64,000 bases of DNA, taken from assembly GCF_003863965.1 (NCBI RefSeq), contig NZ_RRCN01000001.1:1-64000 (forward strand), in the 5' to 3' direction. This DNA is from Paenibacillus oralis (lineage in GTDB: Bacteria > Bacillota > Bacilli > Paenibacillales > Paenibacillaceae). Under the pieces are notes generated by a model. It saw only the letters and a list, made by a program, of their open reading frames with translations. It was not told the DNA's origin and searched no databases. Both the position numbers and the translations under genes were made by a program. Each line of letters begins with the position of its first letter. Positions within the stretch are counted from its first letter, which is position 1. Positions 38,234 to 46,706 of the stretch are shown here, piece after piece.

Positions 38234-38295
38234 ACCGAATCCCCTCCTATGGATCTTATCTTCCTAACCATTCATCCATCCGAAAATACATCCGG

Positions 38296-39300
38296 TTAAC
38301 GTTTCTCCCGCAACCACCGCGCCATATCTTTGGCAAAATAAGTGATAATGATGTCCGCGCCGGCCCGTTTCATCCCGAGCAGCGTCTCCGTGACGATCGC
38401 GCGTTCGTCGATCCAGCCTTTTTGCGCGGCCGCTTTCACCATCGAATATTCGCCGCTGACGTTGTAGGCCACCAACGGCAGATCAAATTGATCCCGCAGC
38501 ATGCGCAACACGTCCATAAACGCCAACGCCGGTTTGACCATCAGCATGTCCGCGCCTTCCAGCACGTCCGATTCCGCCTCGCGCAGCGCTTCCCGCGCAT
38601 TGGCCGGATCCATTTGATACGATTTGCGGTCGCCGAACTGCGGCGCGGAATCGGCCGCTTCCCGGAACGGCCCGTAAAAAGCCGAAGCGTATTTGACGGA
38701 ATACGACATGATCGGCACATGGGTGAAGCCCGCTTCATCGAGTCCCGTACGGATCGCCTGCACGAATCCGTCCATCATATTGGACGGGGCGATGATGTCC
38801 GCGCCCGCCTTTGCTTGCGAAACCGCCGTTTTCACGAGCAGTTCCAGCGACTCGTCGTTCAGCACGTCCCCGCATACATGACCGTCCCGTTCGTAGGTGT
38901 GCACCATCCCGCAATGGCCGTGATCGGTAAATTCGCAAAGACAGGTATCGGCGACGACGAGCAGATCCGGGTAACGTTTTTTAATCACCCGCGTAGCCTC
39001 CTGCACGATGCCGTTATCGACAAAGGCGGAAGTACCCACGGCGTCCTTCGTTTCCGGAATGCCGAACAGCAGCACCGCCGGAATGCCCAGATCAACGATC
39101 TCCTTGACTTCTTCCTCCAGCGTATCCAGCGAGAAATGAAACACGCCGGGCATGGAAGGAATCTCGTTTTTCACGCCGCTGCCGTACGTCACGAAAATCG
39201 GCTGAATAAAATCGTCCACCGTCAGCACCGTCTCGCGCACCATCCCGCGAATGGCCGCCGATTGCCGCAAACGGCGATGTCTTACAAATGGATAGTTCAT
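38296..39300 (-). CDS. hemB: Porphobilinogen synthase (ALA dehydratase)
   Basis: 334 residues. It condenses two 5-aminolevulinates. The zinc-binding [12 protein letters not shown] and the Schiff-base lysine in [10 protein letters not shown] are present, with [11 protein letters not shown] for the first lysine region. I start it at ATG 39300 with AGGAGG upstream. A 958-bp gap holding two four-box elements separates it from cobA/hemD, so it may have its own promoter, though none was clear. Confidence 0.97.
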   Translation of the reverse strand: MNYPFVRHRRLRQSAAIRGMVRETVLTVDDFIQPIFVTYGSGVKNEIPSMPGVFHFSLDTLEEEVKEIVDLGIPAVLLFGIPETKDAVGTSAFVDNGIVQEATRVIKKRYPDLLVVADTCLCEFTDHGHCGMVHTYERDGHVCGDVLNDESLELLVKTAVSQAKAGADIIAPSNMMDGFVQAIRTGLDEAGFTHVPIMSYSVKYASAFYGPFREAADSAPQFGDRKSYQMDPANAREALREAESDVLEGADMLMVKPALAFMDVLRMLRDQFDLPLVAYNVSGEYSMVKAAAQKGWIDERAIVTETLLGMKRAGADIIITYFAKDMARWLREKR

Positions 39301-39456
39301 CACATTAACCTCCTGTATTAAAACGGGAGCCTATCCCGTCAGTGCATTAAAAGCTGTATTTGAACAAAAGAATCGGCCGGTCTTTGAACCTAGCCCGGAC
39401 CGGAGCGCCTTTTTTCTGCGGAATCTTAAGAACTGGAGCGCTCCACAAAACGATTC

Positions 39457-39639
39457 TAACGGTTGCCACAAACGCTATTTGTTCCAGAAACGTTGATTTC
39501 AAACTCTAACGGTTGCCATAGTGCTTATTTCACTTAAAACCGGCTATTTTGGCCCAGATTAAGGCAAATAACGTCGCTCACAACCGTTAGAATTTAGAAA
39601 AGAGCTTTTTTCGTAAAATAGCAGCTGTTACAACCGTTA
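39457..39639. repeat. Four-box intergenic element, TAACGGTTG type, copy 1
   Basis: TAACGGTTGC at 39457 and 39507, and CAACCGTTA ending at 39589 and 39639. The full boxes are 24 bp, TAACGGTTG at one end and TATTT at the other with a variable middle. They start at 39457, 39507, 39566 and 39616 and are mirror-symmetric about 39548. It shares geometry with the TAACGGACAC copies despite a different word. Confidence 0.93.
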
Positions 39640-39766
39640 GATTTCCGGCAAACCCAGTTCTGGCTCGAAAACCTGAACTTTTAGGTCCGATCTGCCGTTG
39701 CACCAGCCATCGAGCGCATACAGCCCGATCAATCACCGGACTGGCTGGACTGGCTGTTTTCACATG

Positions 39767-39788
39767 CTCCCTGATCATCCACCTTACT
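39767..39788. repeat. Direct repeat, left copy
   Basis: A 22-bp sequence containing TGATCATCCACCTTACT, repeated at 40173-40194 with one mismatch. The two copies flank the four-box element at 39870-40064. Confidence 0.85.
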
Positions 39789-39869
39789 AGTAGAATGATC
39801 CGGAAATAATATGGCTTATCTACGGACAGGGGCCATGGATCACTTGTGCTCAGTATCGTCCCCATAAAA

Positions 39870-40064
39870 TAGAGGAACTTTAGGGTCTTATTTTCCGAAT
39901 TTAAGCCTATTCATCACCATAGGGGAACTTTTGGGTCTTATTCTTCGATGAGCAGGTCGAAAGGCGGCCTTTCGCTACTAAATCGTAAAAATAGCGCCAT
40001 AAAATTCCTCTATTTCACGCAACATGGGGGATATCGCTGAAATAGCGCCCTTTTTTTCCTTTAT
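39870..40064. repeat. Four-box intergenic element, TAGAGGAACTTT type
   Basis: Boxes start at 39870 (TAGAGGAACTTTAGGGTC), 39920 (TAGGGGAACTTTTGGGTC), 39990 and 40041 (AAATAGCGCC plus an inverted TTCCTCTA or TTCCTTTA). Steps are 50, 70 and 51 bp, with inverted right-hand boxes. A second element type in the same hemB-cobA/hemD gap. The remainder of this 958-bp gap shows no gene. Confidence 0.88.
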
Positions 40065-40172
40065 GTTGTTACCCGAAATCTTCAATAGACTAATTTTGCC
40101 GTTTTCTCAAGTCTTCACTTGCCATCTTGCTAACGTTATTTCCAGAATCGTCTACTAACCGTTAACCGCACG

Positions 40173-40194
40173 CTTCCTGATCATCCACCTTACT
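40173..40194. repeat. Direct repeat, right copy
   Basis: Second copy of the 22-bp sequence with the TGATCATCCACCTTACT core (21 of 22 identical to 39767-39788), 406 bp away. Confidence 0.85.
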
Positions 40195-40258
40195 GACGAT
40201 TACCACATGTTCCCCGATCCTCCGCCATCATGACCGGCCGGTCGCTTCGTGCCGGCCG

Positions 40259-41809
40259 CTAGACCGAGGCGCCCCGCTCTTTCCAATCGCAAAGGGCCTC
40301 GATCAGGCTGGGGATCGTCGCCTCCTTGGCCAGGATTGACACGCGCAGCCCCGCTTCCTCCGCCGTGTGCGCGGTGACCGGCCCGATGCAGGCGATCTCC
40401 GCGCCCCGCAGCGCCGCCACCGGATCGGCTACGCCCATGCCCGACAGCGCGGCCAAAAGATGGGTCACCGTCGAGGAGCTGGTGAAAGTCACGGCATGTA
40501 TACGGCCCTTCTCCAGCAGTTTGAGCAGCTCTTCGTCCTTTTCGCCGGCCGGGACCGTCTCATACATGACCGCCTCGGTGACGGCCAGCCCTTGATCGCG
40601 CAACGCCTCCGGCAGCCACGCCCGGGCAAGATCCCCACGCGGCAGCAGCACGCTTTGGCCGGGCACAAGCTCCGGGCCGTACGCTTCCAACAGGCCTTCG
40701 GCCTGAAACCGGCCCGGCAACTCCTCGGCAGCGATGCCGCGCTCGCGCAGCGCCGCCAGCGTGACCGGCCCTACGGCAGCAATACGCGCCTTATGCAGCG
40801 CACGAATGTCTTTTCCCAGTCTCTCCAGGTGCTTGAAGAAATAGTCGACGCCGTTGACACTGGTGAAAAACGCCCAGTCGTACGTCTCCAGGCGGCTTAG
40901 CGCCTCGTCCGTCCGTTCCAGCGCCGCGCCTCTCGGCATCGAGATCTCGATGACCGGGAACTCGTACGGCTCGCCGCCCAACTCCTCGATGCCGCGAACG
41001 AGATCGCTCGCCTGGGTACGGGAGCGCGTCACCAAAATGCGCTTGCCGAACAAGGGCATGGACTCCGCCCACAAGAGCTGCTCGCGCTGGTTCACCACCT
41101 CGCCGACGACGATCACGGCCGGCGGCTTGAAGCCGGCGTCAAGCACCTTGTGCTCGATGTCGGCCAGCGTCCCGGTCAGCGTCTCCTGCTCCGCCCGGGT
41201 TCCCCAACGCACCAGTGCTACTGGCGTTTCCGGCGGACGCCCGTAAGCGATCAGCTGTTTGCTGATATAGCCGATATTCGCCACGCCCATCATAAACACA
41301 AGCGTGCCCGTGGCATTCGTCACCTTTTCCCAGTTGATGGACAAATCCAGCTTATCAGGACTTTCGTGGCCGGTGATGATCGATACGGAGGAAGCCAGAT
41401 CGCGGTGGGTAACCGGGATGCCGGCATATGCTGGAACGGATATCGCCGCGGTGATGCCCGGCACGATTTCGTACGGAATCCCGTGCTTGCGCAGCAGTTC
41501 GGCCTCCTCGCCTCCCCGGCCGAATATGGTCGGGTCTCCGCCCTTAAGGCGCACCACGGTTTTTCCCGCCAGAGCCAAATCGACCAGCAGCCGGCTGATG
41601 TCCTCCTGCTTCATCGTATGCCGGTCGGTGCGTTTGCCGACGTAAATTTTCTCGGCTCCCGGCTTTGCTTTTCTCAAAAGGCTTGGATTGGCCAGACGGT
41701 CATATACGATGACATCGCCCTTTTCGATGCAATCCAGCCCCTTTAGCGTAATCAACCGCGCATCCCCCGGGCCGGCACCAACCAAATATACTCTCCCCGC
41801 CATGTCCAT
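40259..41809 (-). CDS. Uroporphyrinogen-III C-methyltransferase / uroporphyrinogen-III synthase fusion
   Basis: 516 residues, two enzymes in one chain. The N-terminal CobA/SUMT half (1 to about 245) has VYLVGAGPGDARLITLKG, VVRLKGGDPTIFGRGGEE and VPGITAAISVPAYAGIPVTH (quoted in parts). The C-terminal HemD half (about 255-510) has GKRILVTRSRTQASDLVRG and VTFTSSSTVTHLL. HemD cyclises hydroxymethylbilane; CobA then methylates uroporphyrinogen III toward siroheme and cobalamin. The fusion sits exactly at the branch point between heme and siroheme. Coding begins one base after the hemC stop. Confidence 0.95.
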   Translation of the reverse strand: MDMAGRVYLVGAGPGDARLITLKGLDCIEKGDVIVYDRLANPSLLRKAKPGAEKIYVGKRTDRHTMKQEDISRLLVDLALAGKTVVRLKGGDPTIFGRGGEEAELLRKHGIPYEIVPGITAAISVPAYAGIPVTHRDLASSVSIITGHESPDKLDLSINWEKVTNATGTLVFMMGVANIGYISKQLIAYGRPPETPVALVRWGTRAEQETLTGTLADIEHKVLDAGFKPPAVIVVGEVVNQREQLLWAESMPLFGKRILVTRSRTQASDLVRGIEELGGEPYEFPVIEISMPRGAALERTDEALSRLETYDWAFFTSVNGVDYFFKHLERLGKDIRALHKARIAAVGPVTLAALRERGIAAEELPGRFQAEGLLEAYGPELVPGQSVLLPRGDLARAWLPEALRDQGLAVTEAVMYETVPAGEKDEELLKLLEKGRIHAVTFTSSSTVTHLLAALSGMGVADPVAALRGAEIACIGPVTAHTAEEAGLRVSILAKEATIPSLIEALCDWKERGASV

Positions 41810-42805
41810 TCACTCCTTGGCTTCCTTTAGTAACGCGTCCGCCCCTTGGGCCAGCAGCAGCTCGGCAATTTGCTCGCCCAAGGCCACCGGATCTTTCCCT
41901 ACGGCGCTCTCCTTCAAAATGACCCGGCCGTCCGGCGAGCCAACCATGCCGGTCAGCCTGATCCGCGAAGCGTGGGCGGAGCCCGCCTCACCGCCGCTCG
42001 CGCCGCCTTCTTCCGGCGCTTGTCCGCCCGCCCGCTCCAAAGTCGCGTATGCGCCGATCGGCACCTGGCAGCCGCCGTTCAGCATGGCGAGAAAACGGCG
42101 CTCCGCCGCCACGGTAAGCGCGGTATCCGGGTCGTTATACAAAGATAACAGCTCCCGCAGCTCGGCATCGTTCTCCCGGCATTCGATCCCGAGCGCGCCT
42201 TGGCCGACCGCCGGCAAACAGACATCCGCGGACAGGTAAGCCGTGATCCGGTCCTCCCAGCCCATCCGCTGCAGGCCCGCCGCCGCCAAAATAATCGCGT
42301 CGAACCCTTCCTCCTCAAGCTTGCGCAGGCGGGAATCGATATTTCCCCGAACCGGCTCCAGCACAAGATCCGGCCGGCAGGACAGCAGTTGGCTGGAGCG
42401 GCGCAAGCTGCTCGTGCCGACGCGCGCGCCCTGCGGCAGCTCGTTCAAATCAAGGCCGCTGCGGGAAATGAGCGCGTCCCGCGGGTCCTTCCGCAGCGGT
42501 ACGCCCCCGTTGATCAACCCTTCCGGAAGCACGGACGGCATATCCTTCATGCTGTGAACCGCCATATCGATTTCCCCGTCCAGCATCGCCTGTTCGATTT
42601 CCTTGACGAACAACCCCTTGCCGCCGATTTTGGACAAGGTCACATCGAGGATCCGGTCGCCTTTGGTGACGATTTTTTTGATCTCGAACTCAAAAGGAAT
42701 TCCGTGCGCCCGGCATAGTTCCTTCAAATCGTCGATCACCTGTGCCGTTTGCTTCAAAGCCAGCTGGCTTTGCCTTGTTCCTACCACAATCGTACGCTTC
42801 GTCAT
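41810..42805 (-). CDS. hemC: Porphobilinogen deaminase (hydroxymethylbilane synthase)
   Basis: 331 residues. It polymerises four porphobilinogens on a dipyrromethane cofactor bound to Cys in [42 protein letters not shown] and [11 protein letters not shown] are family motifs. A Gly/Glu-rich insert ([20 protein letters not shown]) in domain 3 is unusual. It overlaps sirC by four bases. Confidence 0.97.
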   Translation of the reverse strand: MTKRTIVVGTRQSQLALKQTAQVIDDLKELCRAHGIPFEFEIKKIVTKGDRILDVTLSKIGGKGLFVKEIEQAMLDGEIDMAVHSMKDMPSVLPEGLINGGVPLRKDPRDALISRSGLDLNELPQGARVGTSSLRRSSQLLSCRPDLVLEPVRGNIDSRLRKLEEEGFDAIILAAAGLQRMGWEDRITAYLSADVCLPAVGQGALGIECRENDAELRELLSLYNDPDTALTVAAERRFLAMLNGGCQVPIGAYATLERAGGQAPEEGGASGGEAGSAHASRIRLTGMVGSPDGRVILKESAVGKDPVALGEQIAELLLAQGADALLKEAKE

Positions 42806-43458
42806 TCCCTATACCTCCGTTGTTCTTCTTCGATCCAGGCCGCGATCTCCGCTTCGCTCCACGGCGTGAAGCCGCCTTGCCGGATCGACGGCAAAATATC
42901 CAGCTCTCCCAGCCTGGCCAACAGCCGTTTGCGCTGCTCTTTATCTTCCACCTGCTCCTTGACCCGAGTCCGGGCCAAGCTTAGAAATTCGACATACCGT
43001 TCATATGTATCGCCAAAACGCCGGTCGATCTCGCGGCATAATTCCCGGGCCGCCGCAGGCCCCGCTCCGGAGGTAGACACCCCGATCACCAGCTTTCCGC
43101 GGCGGACGACGCTGGGGGTGATGAAACTTCCCCGCGCTCCGTCGGCGGTATCGTTCACTGGAATCCCCAGCGTTTCCGCCTCCTTCACGATCCCAGCGTT
43201 CACCTGCCGGGAATCGGTGGCCGCAAACACGAGGAACGCCCCTTTCAGGTCCCCTTCCCGATACTCGCGCGCCAACCAATCAATGCTCCCTTCCCGAACG
43301 CCATCCTCAAGCCAGGCCTTCACGCTGGGGCTAATCACCGTGACGGCCGCCCCGGCCTCCGCCAAAGCGGCCGCTTTGCGCGCGGCAACAGTACCCCCGC
43401 CGACGATCACGCAGCGGCGGCCTTCCAAATTCAACATGACGGGCACATAATGCGGCAT
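42802..43458 (-). CDS. Precorrin-2 dehydrogenase (SirC/YlnF-type)
   Basis: 218 residues. The N-terminal Rossmann fold ([20 protein letters not shown]) and [19 protein letters not shown] match precorrin-2 dehydrogenases, which oxidise precorrin-2 to sirohydrochlorin with NAD. Some members also chelate iron; the short C-terminus here makes that uncertain. It takes the place that hemX has in B. subtilis hemAXCDBL, tying siroheme to the heme operon. No hemX is visible. Confidence 0.92.
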   Translation of the reverse strand: MPHYVPVMLNLEGRRCVIVGGGTVAARKAAALAEAGAAVTVISPSVKAWLEDGVREGSIDWLAREYREGDLKGAFLVFAATDSRQVNAGIVKEAETLGIPVNDTADGARGSFITPSVVRRGKLVIGVSTSGAGPAAARELCREIDRRFGDTYERYVEFLSLARTRVKEQVEDKEQRKRLLARLGELDILPSIRQGGFTPWSEAEIAAWIEEEQRRYRE

Positions 43459-43622
43459 CGTTATCCACTCCCGGACAATTGGTTCATCACGTTAATAGCA
43501 TACCATATAAAAAAACCCCGCGCCTCCCGCTTTCCTTCGAATTCCACAGCCATGCAATTCGAGAAATCAAGCAGAGGGCTCAGGGCATTCCCCAGGGCCG
43601 TTTCTCTTTCTTAATTCAAATG

Positions 43623-45017
43623 TTAAACCGACACCTTTGCCAAAGGAAGTTCGGTTTCGCGCTCAAAAGGCGCTTCGGTTGGCACGCCATCTTGGATTTC
43701 GAGGGAAGCGACGCTTTCCTCTCCCGACGGCGCGGCCGCATCCGCTTCCAGATACTTCTCAAGCGCAAAGATCTGCGTAAACATCTCCAGCGCTTCAGCG
43801 CCCTGATTCTCGCCGGCCAGCTCCTTAATCCGGTTGATCGGATCATGCATCATCTGGTTTAAGATGCTTTTGGTCAGGCGCCGGATCACCTTGCGTTGGC
43901 GCTCATCCAGCTCAGGCAGCTTATTAAACATACTGTCCAGCGTGCTTTCATGGATATGGGCCGCCTTTTCCTGCAGGGCGCGGATCACCGGTTTGACGCC
44001 AAGCGTTTGCAGCCAGTTCGCAAACACCTGCATATCCTCTTCGATCATCTTATCGATTTTCACCGCTTCGGCCCGGCGCATCTCCAAGTTGTTCTCCACG
44101 ATACCCTCCAGATCGTCGATATCATACAAAAACACATTCTCAAGCTCACCGATCTCCGGCTCGATATCCCGCGGCACCGCGATATCGATCATAAAGAGCG
44201 GGCGGTCCGGGCGCCGCTTCATGCTGCGCGCGACCTGCGCCGACGTGATCACGTATCCTTCCGCTCCGGTGGAGCTGATCAGGATATCCACGTCCGCCAG
44301 CCGCTCCATCGCCTCCTGCATCGTGCACGGCGTGCCGTCAAACTTGGCGGCGAGCTCCTGGGCGCGGGCATAGGTCCGGTTGGCGACGAGGACCTCCTCC
44401 GCTCCGCCCCCGCTTAAGTGCTTCGCGGTCAGCTCGCTCATTTTGCCGGCGCCGAGGATCAGCACCCGCTTGCCGCTAAAGCTGCCGAAGATCCGTTTGC
44501 CCAGCTCCACCGCCGCATAGCTGATGGAAACGGCGCTTTCGCCGATGGCGGTTTCCGAATGGGCGCGTTTCCCAAGCGTCACGGCTTGCTTAAAGAGCAT
44601 GTTGAACCAGGTCCCCGTTCCCTTCTCGCGCTGCGACAGCAAAAACGCGCTTTTAACCTGACCAAGGATCTGCGTTTCGCCCAGCACCATCGAATCGAGG
44701 CCGCAGGCGACCCGGAAAAGATGGCGTACCGCTTGTTCATCCTCATACATATATAAATGGCGGGTAAATTCTTCACGCGGAACCCCAAACCAGCGTTCCA
44801 TAAAGCTGCGGATAAAATACCCGCACATGTGCAGACGATCGACTACCACATAAATTTCCGTCCGATTGCAGGTCGCGATAATAACGCCTTCCAATACACT
44901 TTTGGTGCGTAAGAGCTCCTGCAGCGCTTGCGGCATGTCTTTCTCCGCGAAGGAGAAGCGTTCTCTGACTTCCACAGGCGCCGTGCGATAGTTTAACCCG
45001 ACTACGACAACGTGCAT
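43623..45017 (-). CDS. hemA: Glutamyl-tRNA reductase
   Basis: 464 residues. First committed enzyme of C5 tetrapyrrole synthesis. GLNYRTAPVEVRERFSF, the catalytic Cys in IATCNRTEIY, GLDSMVLGETQILGQVK and the NADPH-binding GKRVLILGAGKMSELTAK are present, with a C-terminal dimer helix. The tail of about 45 residues after the dimer helix is acidic and longer than usual. Upstream are an extended -10 promoter and a 14-bp palindrome. Confidence 0.96.
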   Translation of the reverse strand: MHVVVVGLNYRTAPVEVRERFSFAEKDMPQALQELLRTKSVLEGVIIATCNRTEIYVVVDRLHMCGYFIRSFMERWFGVPREEFTRHLYMYEDEQAVRHLFRVACGLDSMVLGETQILGQVKSAFLLSQREKGTGTWFNMLFKQAVTLGKRAHSETAIGESAVSISYAAVELGKRIFGSFSGKRVLILGAGKMSELTAKHLSGGGAEEVLVANRTYARAQELAAKFDGTPCTMQEAMERLADVDILISSTGAEGYVITSAQVARSMKRRPDRPLFMIDIAVPRDIEPEIGELENVFLYDIDDLEGIVENNLEMRRAEAVKIDKMIEEDMQVFANWLQTLGVKPVIRALQEKAAHIHESTLDSMFNKLPELDERQRKVIRRLTKSILNQMMHDPINRIKELAGENQGAEALEMFTQIFALEKYLEADAAAPSGEESVASLEIQDGVPTEAPFERETELPLAKVSV

Positions 45018-45038
45018 TGCAAGTTCACCTGCCTCCTT

Positions 45039-45052
45039 ATTAGATGTCTAAT
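45039..45052. promoter_or_regulatory. Palindrome in the hemA leader
   Basis: ATTAGA-TG-TCTAAT, a perfect 14-bp dyad, about 20-30 bases downstream of the expected hemA start site and just upstream of the AGGAGG site. It is of the size of a Fur/PerR-type or other dimeric repressor site. B. subtilis hemA is PerR controlled, but the sequence differs from the PerR box. Confidence 0.45.
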
Positions 45053-45077
45053 CACCAACTGTAAACAAACTATGTTA

Positions 45078-45086
45078 ATTATATCA
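45078..45086 (-). promoter_or_regulatory. hemA extended -10 promoter
   Basis: TGATATAAT on the minus strand, a perfect TGn plus TATAAT, about 60 bp before the hemA ATG. The -35 is weak. Confidence 0.65.
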
Positions 45087-45149
45087 CAGAGGACGTCCAT
45101 AACTCGTTCGTTTCCGTGAGTTTTTTATGAATTATTTATGAAGTCGGCG

Positions 45150-45188
45150 ATAACAAAACAAATAACCATGGAATTGTTCCATGGTTAT
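45150..45188 (-). terminator. Terminator after speD
   Basis: Perfect 12-bp stem ATAACCATGGAA / TTCCATGGTTAT with a three-base loop, followed by TTGTTTTGTT on the minus strand; 36 bp past the speD stop. Confidence 0.85.
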
Positions 45189-45223
45189 CTTATTTTTCCC
45201 ATATTTCCAAAATCTATGATGGA

Positions 45224-45622
45224 TTACGCAAATTCCGCTTTTTTGGACGGCGAATCTTCGACTTCCAGTTCGCCCAGCCCGCGAACCAGTTGCTTCGCGT
45301 AAATTTTCTCCGGTTGCAAAACGGACACCAGGTAATCGACGGCCAACCCGGGATCCACCATTTCTCCGCAAGTATAGCAATCAATGGCGGCAAACCCTCT
45401 CTCAGGATACGTATGGATCGAGAGGTGGCTCTCCGACAGCATCACAAGCACCGTAGCGCCTTGTGGTTCGAACTGTCTCGATTGCATGGACAGCACCGTG
45501 GCTCCGCAAGCTTCGGCGGCTTCCACCAAATGAGCTTCGAGGAGATCCGCATTGTTCAGTACATCGAAGTCGACTCCCCAAACATCAGCAGCAACGTGTC
45601 TTCCGAAAGTTGAATGTTCCAT
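45224..45622 (-). CDS. speD: S-adenosylmethionine decarboxylase proenzyme
   Basis: 132 residues, prokaryotic class 1B type. The self-cleavage site is in LSESHLSIHTYPE: cleavage before the Ser of SHLSIH creates the pyruvoyl group. The catalytic Cys is in AAIDCYTCGEMVDP. It supplies decarboxylated AdoMet for spermidine. The ATG has GGAGGGGG upstream. No spermidine synthase gene lies nearby. A 140-base leader precedes it. Confidence 0.95.
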   Translation of the reverse strand: MEHSTFGRHVAADVWGVDFDVLNNADLLEAHLVEAAEACGATVLSMQSRQFEPQGATVLVMLSESHLSIHTYPERGFAAIDCYTCGEMVDPGLAVDYLVSVLQPEKIYAKQLVRGLGELEVEDSPSKKAEFA

Positions 45623-45764
45623 CTTCCGGTTCCCCCTTCCTAGGAATAAAATGTTTGAAAAAATTTCATCCGCTAGGACCTACGTCATTCACTTCCCGAG
45701 GGAAAAATCTCTCGCAACATCTCCATGTCCTGAGTGAATCCTGGTTCCTATATTCTTTTCAACG
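45623..45764 (-). promoter_or_regulatory. Structured leader of speD
   Basis: Two stems are visible on the minus strand: ATTCACT (45733-45739) with AGTGAAT (45687-45693), and TCCTAG (45673-45678) with CTAGGA (45638-45643). The second stem ends within the ribosome binding site region. This could support translational control, for example by a polyamine or AdoMet-related signal. No known riboswitch class was recognised. Confidence 0.35.
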
Positions 45765-45770
45765 AGATTA

Positions 45771-45799
45771 AAAATAACATCTCTCGGGGACAAATGCAA
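45771..45799 (-). promoter_or_regulatory. speD promoter
   Basis: TTGCAT, 17 bp, TATTTT on the minus strand, giving a leader of about 140 bases. Confidence 0.6.
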
Positions 45800-45844
45800 C
45801 CTTTTTTTAAAAAAAGCGCTGCATCCCCCTTCCGCCTTTACCTG

Positions 45845-45876
45845 AAAAAAGCTACCCATCAGGTTGGGTAGCTTTC
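45845..45876 (-). terminator. Terminator after the 195-residue gene
   Basis: AAAGCTACCCA / TGGGTAGCTTT stem followed by TTTCAGG on the minus strand, about 70 bp past the stop codon of the upstream gene. Confidence 0.8.
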
Positions 45877-45946
45877 CCTAATACTTTATGCCGTTTTCAG
45901 ACCAAGGGTGACTTTCACTTTCCGCCTTTCCGGCGCTCCGGAAAAT

Positions 45947-46534
45947 TTAAGCCTCGAGCACGAACAATCTCCGGGAACAATTCCGCAATTCCGCGTCGAT
46001 CCGCTCCACTTCCCCGGCGTCCTGCGCGATAAAGCGGGCGTCAAGCAAAGCGTTGATGTTCTTGCGGATTCGGCCGATCTCGATCTCCGCCTCATTGCTG
46101 CGGTAGATGCGTGTCAGTTCTCCCACCGTATCTTTGAGTTCAAAAACAAGCTTGTAGGAATCCCGGGAATATTCGACGATTTTGCGAACCCGGCCTTCCT
46201 GATAATAATACATCATCATGAATCCATTATAAATTCTCGTTACCATGCCGCTGCCTTTGAAAGCCGCGAACAGCAGTCTCATCACGTTCGTGAGATGGGG
46301 TTGTTCCAAGCGGAAAGACAATTCACAGACGTAATATCCGTCTTTACGGTCAAAAGGCAGATGCACTTCCTCCCCGCCGTCATCCTCCAGCACCACCTCT
46401 TGCCCGCCGTTATCGAGCACCTTCACCCGCTGGCGTACATGAGGATCGTACACTTTGTGAATAAACTGCGACATCTGAACTTCCGACAAACGCAAACTGG
46501 CGTTAACATACTCTGTGGCTAACCGCTGAGCCAT
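45947..46534 (-). CDS. Protein of unknown function, 195 residues
   Basis: I do not recognise this family. The protein is soluble (no membrane segment or signal peptide). Its first half has alternating charged/hydrophobic strands (QRVKVLDNGGQEVVLEDD). A middle part has GSGMVTRIYNGFMMMYYY, and the last third is helical and charged (SNEAEIEIGRIRKNINALLD, then AGEVERIDAELRNCSRRLF). Codon use resembles the neighbours and the ATG has AGGAG upstream, so it is a real gene. It lies between engB and speD with its own terminator. B. subtilis has the unrelated membrane protein gene ysxD near this place. Confidence 0.8.
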   Translation of the reverse strand: MAQRLATEYVNASLRLSEVQMSQFIHKVYDPHVRQRVKVLDNGGQEVVLEDDGGEEVHLPFDRKDGYYVCELSFRLEQPHLTNVMRLLFAAFKGSGMVTRIYNGFMMMYYYQEGRVRKIVEYSRDSYKLVFELKDTVGELTRIYRSNEAEIEIGRIRKNINALLDARFIAQDAGEVERIDAELRNCSRRLFVLEA

Positions 46535-46706
46535 ACAAATCTCCTCAATTCTTTTACAATCGCTTTATCATAATTATACACTACGATCAAAAGCATTTGC
46601 TCAGCGATCAAAACGTGAATTCACGCCATTTTTCAGAAAAAACCGGATTCAGCCGTTTTTAACCGTAAAAATCCCGCTTCATGCTCACTTTCCTGCGGAA
46701 ACTGCT

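Noticed and set aside
39587..39865. 92-codon minus-strand reading frame in the hemB-cobA/hemD gap
   Set aside because: Covers half of a four-box element, no binding site, no resemblance to a protein family.
40228..40262. Terminator after cobA/hemD
   Set aside because: GGCCGG/CCGGCC can pair, but no U-tract follows and the arm overlaps the stop codon; not supported as an intrinsic terminator.
43505..43530. Terminator after hemA
   Set aside because: A G/C-rich stretch followed by TTTTTTT resembles one on the minus strand, but it lies upstream of sirC and the two arms do not pair.
45132..45380. 82-codon frame overlapping the end of speD
   Set aside because: Alternative frame of speD extending into its terminator; the real frame has the pyruvoyl cleavage motif.
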